From NCBI GenBank assembly GCA_018269055.1, contig JAFDVI010000009.1, forward strand, positions 21,149 to 85,148: DNA of 64,000 nt, in the 5' to 3' direction. The stretch is from Acidobacteriota bacterium (lineage in GTDB: Bacteria > Acidobacteriota > Blastocatellia > RBC074). A model generated the notes under the pieces. It saw only the letters and a list, made by a program, of their open reading frames with translations, searched no databases and was not told where the DNA came from. A program made the translations under genes and the position numbers. Positions 39,854-49,748 of the stretch are shown here, piece by piece (position 1 is the first letter of the stretch; every line of letters starts with the position of its first letter).

Positions 39854-39918
39854 TGATCTGGCGCGGGATTTTCAATACGCACGCAATCCTTCAATAACAA
39901 TTTATGTGAAGTGAGACT

Positions 39919-39950
39919 TTGAGCAGGTTGGAAAACCTGCTCAACTTGTT
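39919..39950 (+). terminator. terminator of the lysC-dapB-dapA operon
   Basis: Perfect 11-bp stem (39919-39929 with 39934-39944) and a GGAA loop, followed by CTTGTTTT. It begins 65 nt after dapA. Confidence 0.9.
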
Positions 39951-39965
39951 TTGCAGATAAAAATA

Positions 39966-39989
39966 GCGGCCTCGGTTACCCGAAGCCGC
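39966..39989 (-). terminator. terminator of the HU gene
   Basis: Ten-base arms (39966-39975 with 39980-39989, one mismatch) around a four-base loop, with TATTTTTATC following on the minus strand. It lies 41 nt after the HU stop. Confidence 0.8.
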
Positions 39990-40030
39990 CAATTCAGTCA
40001 AGGAGTGAAAGTGAGATGGAGGCGCAAAAA

Positions 40031-40294
40031 TTATGATTGCAATTCTTTTCCCGGTTTGAAGCGAATCGTTTTTCCTTCCGGGATTGCCACTTGAGTGCCC
40101 GTGCGTGGGTTGCGACCAATGCCGCGTTTACGAGGTTTGACGACAAAAACGCCGAAGCCTCGAAGTTCAATGCGCTCGCCGCGTCGCATGGCGTCTTTCA
40201 TTGCTTCAAAGAGAGCTTCAACGGCGGTCTCGGCTTTCATTTTTGAAACACCGGTTTTCTCAGAGACGTTGTTGATGATGTCCAGTTTGATCAC
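40031..40294 (-). CDS. HU-family DNA-binding protein
   Basis: Histone-like protein of 87 residues. The start is GTG at 40294 (VIKLDIINNVSEKTG), with AAGGAG nearby upstream. A longer frame to 40435 is excluded because the promoter lies inside it. Features are the helical dimer part (MKAETAVEALFEAMKDAMRRG), ELRGFGVFVVKPRK and the DNA-binding arm GRNPRTGTQVAIPEGKTIRFKPGKEL with its intercalating Pro. It could be HU or IHF-like; a single gene with no partner favours an HU homodimer. Transcribed alone from a consensus promoter. Confidence 0.93.
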   Translation of the reverse strand: MIKLDIINNVSEKTGVSKMKAETAVEALFEAMKDAMRRGERIELRGFGVFVVKPRKRGIGRNPRTGTQVAIPEGKTIRFKPGKELQS

Positions 40295-40369
40295 TGTGAC
40301 TCTCCTTGCAGAACCTGAAAACGATTCGTTGATTGGCAAATTGATAATACGTTCGTAAAAACCGAAAGC

Positions 40370-40398
40370 ATTATAAAAATGGCTCGGATGAGTGTCAA
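40370..40398 (-). promoter_or_regulatory. consensus sigma-70 promoter of the HU gene
   Basis: On the minus strand TTGACA (40393-40398), exactly 17 bp and TATAAT (40370-40375): a full match to the sigma-70 consensus. It predicts a leader of about 70 nt before the GTG start at 40294. Confidence 0.8.
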
Positions 40399-40449
40399 GC
40401 TTCTGATTTTCCGAGGCCAATGCCTGATAAACCAATGAGAATCGTAAGC

Positions 40450-40479
40450 TTGACGCTCATCTGCGCGGTCAACTAAAAT
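40450..40479 (+). promoter_or_regulatory. promoter of secA
   Basis: TTGACG (40450-40455), 18-bp spacer and TAAAAT (40474-40479), about 65 nt upstream of the secA ATG and divergent from the HU promoter. Confidence 0.55.
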
Positions 40480-40544
40480 TTTCAATCGCTCGCTTAATGC
40501 TAACTGGAATGATGTCACTAACCTAGAGGTAAAAAGTAAAAGCC

Positions 40545-43289
40545 ATGAACGCCTTCGATAAAGTACTTACTAAAATTTTCGGTTCCGCCAATGAACGGTT
40601 GTTGAAAAAACTTTGGCCGGTCGTTGAGGAAATCAACGCTCTGGAATCGGAAATCAAGCAGTTGTCGGATGAACAACTGCGCGCAAAAACGGAAGAGCTT
40701 AGAACAAAACTGGCCGAACGGCTGGAAGGTTCGAGTGAACTGGAGGCCGCGGCGCGCAAACAACTTGAACAGGAAGCCCTGAACGAAATTTTGCCGGAGG
40801 CGTTTGCCTGTGTGCGGGAAGCCTCCCGACGCACCACTGGAATGCGCCACTTCGATGTGCAGTTGATCGGCGGAATGGTATTGCATAGTGGTCGTATTGC
40901 TGAAATGCGAACCGGCGAAGGAAAGACGCTGGTGGCGACTTTGCCTGTGTACCTGAATGCCTTATTGGGCAAAGGCGTTCACGTCATTACTGTCAACGAT
41001 TATCTGGCCAAACGTGACTCCGAATGGATGGGCAAGATTTACAAGTTTCTGGGCATGACGGTTGGTGTCATTCAAAACGACATGGATGATTTTGAACGCC
41101 AGGAAGCTTACAAGTGTGACATCACCTACGGGACGAACAACGAATTCGGCTTCGATTATTTGCGCGACAACATGAAATTCGAGATTTCGACTTGTGTGCA
41201 GCGCGGACATTATTACGCCATCGTGGACGAAGTTGATTCCATCTTGATTGACGAAGCGCGAACACCGTTGATTATTTCCGGCGCTTCGGACGATTCCACC
41301 AGCAAATACTACGAAGCCAATGAAGTCATTCCGAAGTTGGCTCCTGAAGAGGATTATCAGGTGGACGAAAAACAACATCGCGCCACACTGACCGAATCTG
41401 GTATTGAAAAAGCCGAGCGTATTCTTGGGTATGGCAACCTGTTCGATCCATCGAACATGGAAATTCTGCATTGTTTGAACCAGGCGCTGGTGGCGCACAC
41501 GCTTTACACGCTCGACAAACAATACATTGTTCGCGACGGCGAAGTCGTCATCGTGGACGAATTCACCGGACGCATTATGACGGGGCGCCGCTGGTCGGAC
41601 GGCCTGCACCAGGCGGTTGAAGCCAAAGAAGGTGTGAAGATAGAACGGGAAACCCAGACGCTGGCGACGATCACGCTGCAAAATTATTTCCGCATGTATC
41701 AGAAACTGGGCGGAATGACCGGCACGGCGGAAACGGAAGCTGCGGAATTTGCCAAAATCTATGATCTGGAAGTCGCTTCGATCCCGACGCATCGCCCGAT
41801 GGTGCGTATGGATAATCCAGATGTGATTTATCGAACGCTGGATGAAAAGTGGGAAGCAGTGGTTGAAGAAATCAAACAGCTTCACGAAAAAGGCCAGCCG
41901 GTGCTGGTCGGCACAGTATCGGTGGAAAACTCGGAACTGATTTCGACGCAGTTGAAACGCGCTGGGATTAAACACAACGTCCTCAACGCGAAGCCGGAAA
42001 ATGCCGGGCGCGAAGCCGAAATCGTCGCTCAGGCCGGACGAAAAGGTGCGGTAACCATTGCCACCAACATGGCCGGTCGTGGAACCGACATTTTGCTCGG
42101 CGGCAACATCGAGTTTCTGGCAAAGGAGCTTCTGAAAAAACAGGAGATCAATCCAGATGACGCTACAGGGGAGCAACTGGAGGAGGCCGTTCGCAAGGTG
42201 AAGCCTGCCATCGAAGCCGAGCACGAAGAAGTCAAAGAGCTTGGCGGGTTGCACATTCTGGGAACCGAGCGCCACGAATCGCGCCGGATTGATAACCAAT
42301 TACGAGGCCGTTCGGGACGTCAGGGCGACCCTGGTTCGTCGCGCTTTTATCTGTCATTGGAAGACGACCTGATGCGAATTTTCGCGGGCGATCGCGTTAA
42401 AGCGATTATGCAACGTCTGGGCATGGAACATGGTGTCGCCATCGAATCCAAGATGGTCAGCAAGCGCATTGAATCTGCACAGAAAAACGTCGAAGACCAC
42501 AACTTCACCATCCGCAAACATCTGCTGGAATACGATGACGTGATGAATAAACAGCGCTCGACGATTTATTCCTTGCGTCGCCAGTTGCTGGAACAAACCG
42601 ATCAACGGGAAGAGATTCAGACGATGGCAGAAGCCATTCTGGATATGTTGATGGATGATTACCTGAGTTTGCAGATGATGCCCGATGAATGGGATTTCGA
42701 TGCGTTCAAAGTGCAGGTGGAATTCCAATTCGGCTTGGATATCAACGAAGCCGGCATTCACCTGGAAAACCTGGAACGCGATGAAATCAGACAGAAGGTT
42801 TGGCAGAAGCTTCAGGAAATGTACTCCGAAAAGGAATCCCTGGTCGGTGCTGAGGCAATGCGATATTACGAGCGAATCATTCGGCTAAATATCGTTGACG
42901 TGCAATGGAAAGATCACCTGCTGGCGATTGACCATCTGAAGGAATGGATCAATCAGGTTGGATACGCCCAGAAAGATCCGCTGGTTGAGTATAAGAAACA
43001 ATCGTTCGAGATGTTTGAAGAAATGCTGGATCGTATTGACCTGGATACGGTTCGCGCGCTGTACCACTTGCAGGTGGCGGTCGAACAACCACCGGAAGAA
43101 CGCCTGCAACGCCGTCCGAGACGCGGTCACGTGACATTCACGAAAGCCAACGCCTCTGCCGCAATGGCTGGCGATGAGGAAGGAAAGCCGCGCACTGTCG
43201 TCAATACCATGCCCAAAGTTGGACGCAATGATCCCTGTTATTGCGGCTCAGGCAAGAAGTTCAAAAAGTGTCATGGCATTGACGCTTAA
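40545..43289 (+). CDS. secA: preprotein translocase ATPase SecA
   Basis: Motor of the Sec pathway at the inner membrane, 914 residues. Walker A region [20 protein letters not shown] (121-140), [19 protein letters not shown], the second motor half [15 protein letters not shown] and [12 protein letters not shown]. The helical scaffold and two-helix finger follow. The C-terminus ends in the zinc-binding SEC-C motif (Cys898, Cys900, Cys909, His910) that contacts SecB and phospholipids. A small loop (about 520-560, EEVKEL) is as in many non-gamma SecA proteins. Monocistronic, with its own promoter and a shared terminator. Confidence 0.97.
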   Translation: MNAFDKVLTKIFGSANERLLKKLWPVVEEINALESEIKQLSDEQLRAKTEELRTKLAERLEGSSELEAAARKQLEQEALNEILPEAFACVREASRRTTGMRHFDVQLIGGMVLHSGRIAEMRTGEGKTLVATLPVYLNALLGKGVHVITVNDYLAKRDSEWMGKIYKFLGMTVGVIQNDMDDFERQEAYKCDITYGTNNEFGFDYLRDNMKFEISTCVQRGHYYAIVDEVDSILIDEARTPLIISGASDDSTSKYYEANEVIPKLAPEEDYQVDEKQHRATLTESGIEKAERILGYGNLFDPSNMEILHCLNQALVAHTLYTLDKQYIVRDGEVVIVDEFTGRIMTGRRWSDGLHQAVEAKEGVKIERETQTLATITLQNYFRMYQKLGGMTGTAETEAAEFAKIYDLEVASIPTHRPMVRMDNPDVIYRTLDEKWEAVVEEIKQLHEKGQPVLVGTVSVENSELISTQLKRAGIKHNVLNAKPENAGREAEIVAQAGRKGAVTIATNMAGRGTDILLGGNIEFLAKELLKKQEINPDDATGEQLEEAVRKVKPAIEAEHEEVKELGGLHILGTERHESRRIDNQLRGRSGRQGDPGSSRFYLSLEDDLMRIFAGDRVKAIMQRLGMEHGVAIESKMVSKRIESAQKNVEDHNFTIRKHLLEYDDVMNKQRSTIYSLRRQLLEQTDQREEIQTMAEAILDMLMDDYLSLQMMPDEWDFDAFKVQVEFQFGLDINEAGIHLENLERDEIRQKVWQKLQEMYSEKESLVGAEAMRYYERIIRLNIVDVQWKDHLLAIDHLKEWINQVGYAQKDPLVEYKKQSFEMFEEMLDRIDLDTVRALYHLQVAVEQPPEERLQRRPRRGHVTFTKANASAAMAGDEEGKPRTVVNTMPKVGRNDPCYCGSGKKFKKCHGIDA

Positions 43290-43308
43290 TTCGCCTGTGC
43301 ATGATGAA

Positions 43309-43349
43309 GAAAAAAAGAGAGACGCTACAAAAGCGTCTCTCTTTTTTTC
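43309..43349. terminator. bidirectional terminator between secA and slt
   Basis: A/T-flanked perfect stem, GAGAGACGCT with AGCGTCTCTC, with a five-base loop, preceded by an A run and followed by a T run. It serves the two convergent genes. Confidence 0.92.
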
Positions 43350-43384
43350 AGCTTATTACAAGGCGTGAATAGGGCCTCAGCTCA

Positions 43385-45607
43385 TTACCGCTCCGGCACA
43401 ATGGCGCGAAAGCGACCTTGGTCATCATAAAGCCGCTGATAAATCCGCGAATTGCGATACACGCCCTGCACGTACAAACGAGTTTCACTGAGCGGAATCG
43501 CTTCCACCCATTCCTCGATTTCCTGGTTTGGTAATTCTCTGACCCAACGACGAACGCGCGTTTCGCCTCCGTTGTAGGCGGCGGCGACGTACTCAAATCG
43601 CCCAAATTGATTTTGCAACTGCCGCACATAAGCCACACCAAGTTGAATGTTCAAATTCGGATTGAACAAATCGTTGGATGTCACGCTGCCGAAATTATTT
43701 ACGCGGGCGACGGCTCTGGCGGTTGAAGGCAGCAATTGCATCAAACCTAATGCGTTGGCGCGGCTTTTGGCCATGGGGTTGAATACGGTTTCCTGCCGAA
43801 TCAATCCTGCAATTTGATAAGGGTCAAGGTCATTTCGCCTGGCTTCTTCTTTGATTTTTCCCCACCATTGCAACGGGTAAAACACGTCCCAGACCTCGCG
43901 GGACATTTCTTCCGGCAGCGCCTGTCCATAATCCGGGAAGGATCGTTTCAGCGTGTTGATTGCCGCGACGTTTTCTCCCTGAGCGCGGAAAATTTGTGCA
44001 ATGCGCAAATTGACCAGCGGCGAATTTGGAGCGCTTTCGCGAGCGGATTCCAATTCGGTCATCGCTTGTTGATTTAACGCAATTTGCATCAATTGTTCGG
44101 CTTTGCGCACACGTTCAAATCCGGCAGGCTTGATGGATTCTTGCGGAAGATTGATTGCCTGAAGTCCCTCAACAGCTCGGCGCAATACCAGATCGGAATC
44201 CACAACACTGGGGCGGACGCCTTCGCGTTTCAATCGTTCGATTCGACGTTCTGCATTCAATCCAAACCAACCCGCGCCATACCGTTTAAGCATTCCCTGG
44301 TAAAGCGTCAGGGCACGCGATTTTTCGCCAGCGCGTTCCGAATCCACCGCCGCCCAGAAAGCGGCTTTGCCACGATTGTCAGTGACGCTCCCGTAATTGG
44401 CCAAATGTTCGGTCAACAGACGAGCCGAGTTGGCATACTCCTTGGACTCGTGCGCGCGCCAAGCCATCCAGAAATGCGCGTCGTCGGCTTTTTCGTACTG
44501 CGGAAACTGCCGGACAAGCTGAGTGTAAAACGGAGCCGCCTGATCATCGCGTTCACGCCGTTCATAAAAACGGCCAATCGCATACAACAATTCGGCGACG
44601 CGTTCACTGGAGGGCGACGCTTTGCGAAGTGCAACCAAGGTTTGAATGGCTGCCGCGTCAGATTTCATTGCAAGTTGTGCCAGCCCCAAATAACACAGCG
44701 CGTCGGCAGCCATCTTCGGAGTGCGCGCGCGAACTTTAGTCAGTGTGTCTGCTGCTTGTTTGAACGAGTCGGCTTTGTAGTAACTGATGCCCGCCAAGAG
44801 CAAGATGTCATCGTCCGAGTTATTGGAAAACTGACGCGCGAGTTGGTCATAAGCAGTTGCCGCCAGTGCGTACAAGCCAGCAGCGTAAAGTTTGTCGGCA
44901 CGGCGTCGAAGCATGGAAACATCGCCTGCTGCGGTCGAACCGCCAAGCGTAGTCAATCGTTCGCTGACAGCTTCCGCTTCCTGGGATTGCGGCGCATCGA
45001 AATAAAGTTTGCGCAGCGTCAGAATCGTTTCGTTTTTGCGGCCAAGTTTTTCCAGTCCATCGGCGCGGATCTTCAATGCTGCGCCGTCATCTTTTTCAGC
45101 CAGCAACTCAACCGTATCAATCGCGGTTTGATAATCACTGCGCGCCATTGCCGACGTAGCCGCCTGCAACAAGGCTTCACGGGCCAGCAAAGAAGTTGGG
45201 TAAGTTTGCGCCAAGCGGCGAAACTCGCGTTCGGCATCCTGGCTTCTGCCAGTTCCGGCAATGGCCTGTCCACGGAAAAACGCTGTGTAATCGCCCAGGA
45301 AAGTCAGTTGGGACAGGCCAGGATCGCTCAGTAAACTGATTGCCGCCGGATAATCCTTTGCCTGCAACCGTAGATAAGCTCGCAGCAGCCGCGCCAACGC
45401 TCCGGATTCCGTGCCCGCCATCGAAACTTCGACTTTTTGCAACTCCGATTCGGAATTCGACGCCACAGCCGTCCGTAGTTGAAGGCCTCCGCTACGAATT
45501 TGCGCAACGATTTTATCGGGCGCATACAACAAGAAAGCCAAAATCAAGATTTGAGTGAGGATTTTGCTGCGATGCGGCAGGGAAAAAACGTAGGGGATAG
45601 ACTTCAT
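43385..45607 (-). CDS. slt: soluble lytic murein transglycosylase (Slt70-like)
   Basis: Periplasmic peptidoglycan enzyme of 740 residues. A signal peptide (cleavage near KIVAQ) is followed by a long alpha-solenoid of TPR-type helices (about 60-570), then the lysozyme-like domain. The catalytic Glu606 is in GLIRQETVFNP, followed by SRANALGLMQLLPSTA and AAAYNGGETRVRRW, all typical of Slt. It cleaves the MurNAc-GlcNAc bond to give 1,6-anhydro ends. Convergent with secA. The gap of about 150 bp to the upstream minus-strand gene should hold its promoter. Confidence 0.93.
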   Translation of the reverse strand: MKSIPYVFSLPHRSKILTQILILAFLLYAPDKIVAQIRSGGLQLRTAVASNSESELQKVEVSMAGTESGALARLLRAYLRLQAKDYPAAISLLSDPGLSQLTFLGDYTAFFRGQAIAGTGRSQDAEREFRRLAQTYPTSLLAREALLQAATSAMARSDYQTAIDTVELLAEKDDGAALKIRADGLEKLGRKNETILTLRKLYFDAPQSQEAEAVSERLTTLGGSTAAGDVSMLRRRADKLYAAGLYALAATAYDQLARQFSNNSDDDILLLAGISYYKADSFKQAADTLTKVRARTPKMAADALCYLGLAQLAMKSDAAAIQTLVALRKASPSSERVAELLYAIGRFYERRERDDQAAPFYTQLVRQFPQYEKADDAHFWMAWRAHESKEYANSARLLTEHLANYGSVTDNRGKAAFWAAVDSERAGEKSRALTLYQGMLKRYGAGWFGLNAERRIERLKREGVRPSVVDSDLVLRRAVEGLQAINLPQESIKPAGFERVRKAEQLMQIALNQQAMTELESARESAPNSPLVNLRIAQIFRAQGENVAAINTLKRSFPDYGQALPEEMSREVWDVFYPLQWWGKIKEEARRNDLDPYQIAGLIRQETVFNPMAKSRANALGLMQLLPSTARAVARVNNFGSVTSNDLFNPNLNIQLGVAYVRQLQNQFGRFEYVAAAYNGGETRVRRWVRELPNQEIEEWVEAIPLSETRLYVQGVYRNSRIYQRLYDDQGRFRAIVPER

Positions 45608-45757
45608 GCTTACGCTCCTTTGAAAATGCTTCAGCCAAAGGGTGGCGGCGTTCAGGCGAAAACAGACAACGGGGCCTGAAAATCAAAAACCAGAGGGTGG
45701 AGGTTGAGGATAGAAAAATCATCACTCGACTTTGTCTACCCCCCTTAGTTTACCAAT

Positions 45758-47614
45758 TTATGATCCAGGAACAACGGGGCCAGGACAATTTGCTCCCAAC
45801 TTTGCAGCGTCGCTTTCAGCCAAGGTCTGTACCAATTCGTCATAAAAGTAATCAAACTTATCGGCGACGGCCGGTGAAACACGTTTGTCGTAAACCTTGC
45901 GGCTACGATCAATTTCATCTTTCAGACGTTGGTACAAATCGAAACTGCGACGGCCCTCAGTCACTTTCGCTGCGTTATACAATTTGATTTCCGACACCAA
46001 CAATCGAGCAAATCGCCGAGCATCATTGTGCGCGCGTTGTTCCGTTTCGCTGGTTGGAATCGGAACCGAAGGCATCTGTACGGGTTGAGCCGGACGCGGA
46101 GGTTCAAACGTGGGCGAAGTAAACGCTGGCGGTTCAATTGCCGGCGTTGGAACGCCAGATATTGCAGCTTCTGCCGAGGTTGCAATGTCATTTTGTGATT
46201 GAGAAGACAGGAAAACCGGAGGAGCGGGCGGCGGCGGCGGAATAACCGGCTCGAAAGTCGGCACGGGCGCCTCCGTCACCGGAACTTCGACCGGCTTGAC
46301 GCCGCGCATAGGTTCAATGGCTTCGTCATCCGGTTGGGTTGTAGCGGAATACAATGCTCCTGGCGGCTCAGCAAATTCTTCTGCCGGAGGCGGTAATTCT
46401 TCTGTGATTCTCTTGGGCGCAGCCATTTCAAAAGCTTCCTCTGCGACCATCGGCGCTGTCGCAGCCTCGGCCACAACCGCTGGCGGCTCCTGTTCCGGCG
46501 CAGCTTGAGGAGGCGGTTCAACCGCTGGCGCAGCCACAACTTCCGGCGCTTTTTCTTGTGCAGGCGCTGCGGCAGTAGAAGACGAATGTGTGGCAGTCAA
46601 CTGAGGCGGCGCGACATTTGTTTTGACTGGTTCGACGCCGCGACGCGAAGGCAACAATTCAATCCCCATGCTTGCCACGTGCATCAAGGTTTCCAGTGCA
46701 GGTCTTGCAATTGCGTTTTCGGATTGCGTCCCCGAATCGGCATAAAGAATTGCAGCCGCTTTGCCGCGCACCACCAAGGGAATTGCCAATGCGGTTTCGG
46801 GCGCTGGCGAACCATAAAGTCCCAAGACCGCGGAATTGTCTCCGGGCGACGCCGAACGCGCTGATGCCGTATTGAATGTCGTCAGGGCTTCTTTCAGCAG
46901 CGTCTGGTTGTGTGTGGAAACCGAAAGCAGCCGGACAGTTTCATCGTTCAATCCATTGTCGAAGCCGCTGGCTTTCCATCCGACGGCTTCGCTTCCTTTG
47001 ACGACAAAGAAAACGATTCTCGGTGCAAATTGCGCGGCACGACGAACCAGCGTGGCCAAGGTATCGGATTGAGTGCGCTGCGCGTCAATGTCTTCGACGG
47101 ATGACTTCAGGGTCTCAAATCCTGCGCTTTGCGACGCCGCCGATTGAGCCGAAGAAACAGCCAGCGTGAGCGCTTTCCGGCTAGCCTCTAACTGCTCACG
47201 TAAATCCTCGGCTTGCGCTTCGGCCTGCCGGCGAGCAATTGCCGCTGCTTCAGCACAGGCCTGCTCCAGCCGTTTCTGAAATTCTGCTTCATTGGCTTGC
47301 TGCGCAGTGGATTCCCATTCCGCACGGGCCGCAGCTAATCGGGATTCAAACTCTTGTTCTGCTTTGGTTGTGGAATCGTTGAACCATCCTTTGACGAAAT
47401 CCAACAAACCGGCAGATTCTGTTTCTGTGGCAACAGGCTGGGTTTGTTCGGCGAGCTTTGAATTGATTTCGCTGATGGTGGATTGCAGTCGTTCGATTTC
47501 GGATTTGAGCGAACCGACGCGCTGGTTGAAAAAGTCGTTTGCGCGAGCCAGAAGCTGCGATTCCCATCCTGATGCATCTTGTTGATTCGATGAAATGTTA
47601 TTCTCTTCGGACAC
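45758..47614 (-). CDS. coiled-coil and GAF-like protein with proline-rich linker
   Basis: Cytoplasmic protein of 618 residues, not assigned to a named family. The GTG at 47614 is chosen because GGAGG precedes it at 7-8 nt. Visible parts: an N-terminal Glu/Gln/Ala-rich coiled coil (about 15-165), then a GAF-like domain (about 180-335, TLATLVRRAAQFAPRIVFFVV ... LAIPLVVRGKAAAILYAD). A long Pro/Ala/Glu-rich linker follows (about 345-525) and then a conserved charged helical end (HNDARRFARLLVSEIKLYN ... YQRLKDEIDRSRKVYDKRV). No enzyme motif. It looks like a sensor or scaffold; the C-terminal part is the likeliest interaction domain. Confidence 0.75.
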   Translation of the reverse strand: MSEENNISSNQQDASGWESQLLARANDFFNQRVGSLKSEIERLQSTISEINSKLAEQTQPVATETESAGLLDFVKGWFNDSTTKAEQEFESRLAAARAEWESTAQQANEAEFQKRLEQACAEAAAIARRQAEAQAEDLREQLEASRKALTLAVSSAQSAASQSAGFETLKSSVEDIDAQRTQSDTLATLVRRAAQFAPRIVFFVVKGSEAVGWKASGFDNGLNDETVRLLSVSTHNQTLLKEALTTFNTASARSASPGDNSAVLGLYGSPAPETALAIPLVVRGKAAAILYADSGTQSENAIARPALETLMHVASMGIELLPSRRGVEPVKTNVAPPQLTATHSSSTAAAPAQEKAPEVVAAPAVEPPPQAAPEQEPPAVVAEAATAPMVAEEAFEMAAPKRITEELPPPAEEFAEPPGALYSATTQPDDEAIEPMRGVKPVEVPVTEAPVPTFEPVIPPPPPAPPVFLSSQSQNDIATSAEAAISGVPTPAIEPPAFTSPTFEPPRPAQPVQMPSVPIPTSETEQRAHNDARRFARLLVSEIKLYNAAKVTEGRRSFDLYQRLKDEIDRSRKVYDKRVSPAVADKFDYFYDELVQTLAESDAAKLGANCPGPVVPGS

Positions 47615-48191
47615 TGTGCTACCTCCGCTAAACAACGGGCGCTAATCAACGGGCAATGTAACGGTTTGCAGCATTTTGCTGCGTGAATGTCGGATGACGA
47701 ATTGATCAGCTTTGGGGAAGCTGACGATTCCACTTGAGTCGCTTTGCATTCTTGCCCCTGGGCCTCAAGGTGAGCGAACAACAAGTTGTTCAAAAACTAA
47801 CTGTCAGTAATTTTCCTGCCACGATGGGGGCAATGATGTTTTCGCGCGGCCAGGTGCAAGTTGATTGCAAAGGCACCTAATTATCTTTTCTCATCTTGGC
47901 CTTGTCAATTTATCATTTCTGGATTCTTGCAGTTGCGGGCCAAACTGCCGAAATCGCCTCAGAGGTTCTGCCTGGGAATTAATCTGGAGCGGCGCTTTCT
48001 CGTGTGCAGGAAAAGTGGGCAAACCAAGTTTTGCCAAAGCCAGACGCATTGACTAAAATCCGCGCGTGGTTGCAATTCGGCAGCGACGCTGCATTCCGGC
48101 GATCAATCGCATTCACATTCATCACTTTTGAATCCATCGGGAAGAAATCCGAACGAAGTTTTGTACTTCGTCCACCAAGTAAGGGAGACTT
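47615..48191. other. divergent intergenic region
   Basis: About 580 bases between two divergently transcribed genes. Short frames lack ribosome sites. A perfect short palindrome, GAACAAC-AA-GTTGTTC (47776-47791), could be an operator. Promoters for both sides should be here but none is clear by eye. Confidence 0.5.
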
Positions 48192-49460
48192 ATGGAAAAG
48201 CAGGGCTTAGTTTCGCGCAGAACCATTGTCAAAGGCGCGGCTGTGACCGCCGCCGCTTCAACATTCACCATCGTCAAAGCAGAATCCGTTCGCGGCACCG
48301 CCGCCAATTCAATGGTCGAAGTCGGCTGGATTGGCAACGGCGGCCAGGGAACCCGTGACGCACAACTGCTGGAACAAACCAAAGAAGCAAAGATTGTCGC
48401 CGTCGGCGATTATTTCAAATCCCAAGCCGACAAAGCGGCGGCGAAATTCGGCGTGGACGCCAAACGCATTCACGTCGGCATTGACGCGTACAAGGAAGTC
48501 ATCGGCTCCAACGTGGACGCCGTGTTGTTGACCACACCACCGGGATTTCGCCCGGATCATTTCAAATTGGCCGTTGCCTCCAAAAAACACGTCTATGCCG
48601 AAAAACCGCTGGCAGTAGACGTTCCCGGATGCCACACCGTGCTGGAAGCAGGCGACAAAGCCAAAATGCAGAATTTGACCGTTGTCGTCGGGTTACAGCG
48701 CCACTATTCCAAAGCCTACCGCGCAGCCAAGAAACTGTTTGATGAAGGCGCCATGGGACAGGCCGTGATGGCGCATTCGGCCTGGGATCAAGCCAGAATC
48801 TGGGGAGAACGCCGCGGTAAACGCGCGGATTGGAAATCGCAGTTGGATTTTGAAATCCAGTACTGGTACTTCTTCAAATGGTTGTCGGGCGATCATATCG
48901 TCGAACAGAACATCCACAACATTGACGTCATCAATTGGTTTATCGGTGAACATCCGGTGCGCGCCGCAGGCATCAGCGCCGTGTTCGACAAACGAGACGG
49001 ACTCGGCGACATTCACGACCATTTCGCCGTCAATTACGAATACGCCAATGGCGTGTTGTCGTCGAACACCTGCGTTCAAGTGGACGGCGTGGTCGGAGAC
49101 GTATCCGAAACCATTCGCGGAACCAAAGGGACTTTCACGACGACGGCGGGCAAAGGCGGAACGGGCGGCGTTCGCATCGAAGCTTTGCCTACACGCAAAG
49201 ACCCGAATCCCGCGCCGATTTACCAGTATCAAGGCAACGACGACAAACATTACGACCAGGAAGCCGCGACCTTTGTCGCCAGTGTTCTGGGCAAAGGCGA
49301 AGGTGAAGACAAATATCGCAACGACACCAAATACGGCGTCGAAAGCACCTTCACCGCCATTCTCGGACGCGAATCGGCGTATCGCAAGACAGCGTTGACC
49401 TGGGCCGAATTATGGAATGAAACCAAGAAGCTCAGCTTCAAACCCGAATCGAAAGCATAG
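48192..49460 (+). CDS. Gfo/Idh/MocA-family oxidoreductase with Tat signal
   Basis: NAD(P)-dependent oxidoreductase of 422 residues carrying a twin-arginine signal (SRRTIVKGAAVTAAA, 8-22), so it should be exported folded with its cofactor. The nucleotide loop is WIGNGGQGTRD (46-56) and the family motif EKPLAVD is at 137-143. QYWYFFKWLSGDHIVEQNIH contains the C-terminal-domain catalytic residues. Tat-exported members are common in Acidobacteriota and Planctomycetes; recent work links some to sugar or glycoside oxidation, but the substrate here is unknown. AGGGAG precedes the ATG; a strong terminator follows, so it is separate from the ALDH gene. Confidence 0.9.
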   Translation: MEKQGLVSRRTIVKGAAVTAAASTFTIVKAESVRGTAANSMVEVGWIGNGGQGTRDAQLLEQTKEAKIVAVGDYFKSQADKAAAKFGVDAKRIHVGIDAYKEVIGSNVDAVLLTTPPGFRPDHFKLAVASKKHVYAEKPLAVDVPGCHTVLEAGDKAKMQNLTVVVGLQRHYSKAYRAAKKLFDEGAMGQAVMAHSAWDQARIWGERRGKRADWKSQLDFEIQYWYFFKWLSGDHIVEQNIHNIDVINWFIGEHPVRAAGISAVFDKRDGLGDIHDHFAVNYEYANGVLSSNTCVQVDGVVGDVSETIRGTKGTFTTTAGKGGTGGVRIEALPTRKDPNPAPIYQYQGNDDKHYDQEAATFVASVLGKGEGEDKYRNDTKYGVESTFTAILGRESAYRKTALTWAELWNETKKLSFKPESKA

Positions 49461-49489
49461 CCGGTTGTCATTTGGCACAACGGGTTGAC

Positions 49490-49530
49490 GCGGCCTGGTT
49501 TCGTCGAGCGAAGTCCAGGCCGCTTCCTTT
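49490..49530 (+). terminator. terminator of the Gfo/Idh/MocA gene
   Basis: GCGGCCTGG (49490-49498) pairs with CCAGGCCGC (49515-49523), with an inner TTCG/CGAA extension, then TTCCTTTT. It lies 30 nt after the stop codon. Confidence 0.82.
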
Positions 49531-49613
49531 TGCCCACAAATTGGAAACGGAGTACTTTCAATTCCCAAAGGACAACTTGAAATCAGAACAGGCAAGAGTG
49601 AGACAGGAAAAAT

Positions 49614-49704
49614 AGACAGGATGGACAAGATTGAACAGGATTGTCATCAAGCTGGTTCAACCGCCGTGTCAATGTCATCCTGTTGAATCCTGTAAATCCT
49701 GTCT
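49614..49704. repeat. long intergenic inverted repeat, family B (CAGGAT-type)
   Basis: Two 28-base arms (49614-49641 and 49677-49704) are inverted copies with four mismatches, separated by 35 bases. Each arm is built of three iterations of an (A)CAGGAT/ACAAGAT-like unit. The element fills most of the leader of the ALDH gene, 44 nt before its TTG start. No direct repeats or transposase are seen. Confidence 0.75.
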
Positions 49705-49748
49705 TAAAGTTTTTGGATTTGATTGAACGAAAGACGGAGAGGAAGAAA

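Noticed and set aside
40962..42299. Open frame of 445 codons on the minus strand
   Set aside because: Antisense to the core of secA, with no protein-like features.
44084..45334. Open frame of 416 codons on the plus strand
   Set aside because: Antisense to slt; Phe/Arg/Gln-rich shadow without motifs.
47776..47791. Short perfect palindrome as a transcription-factor operator
   Set aside because: Seven-base arms can arise by chance in 580 bases and no second copy was found, so it is kept only as a remark in the gap entry.
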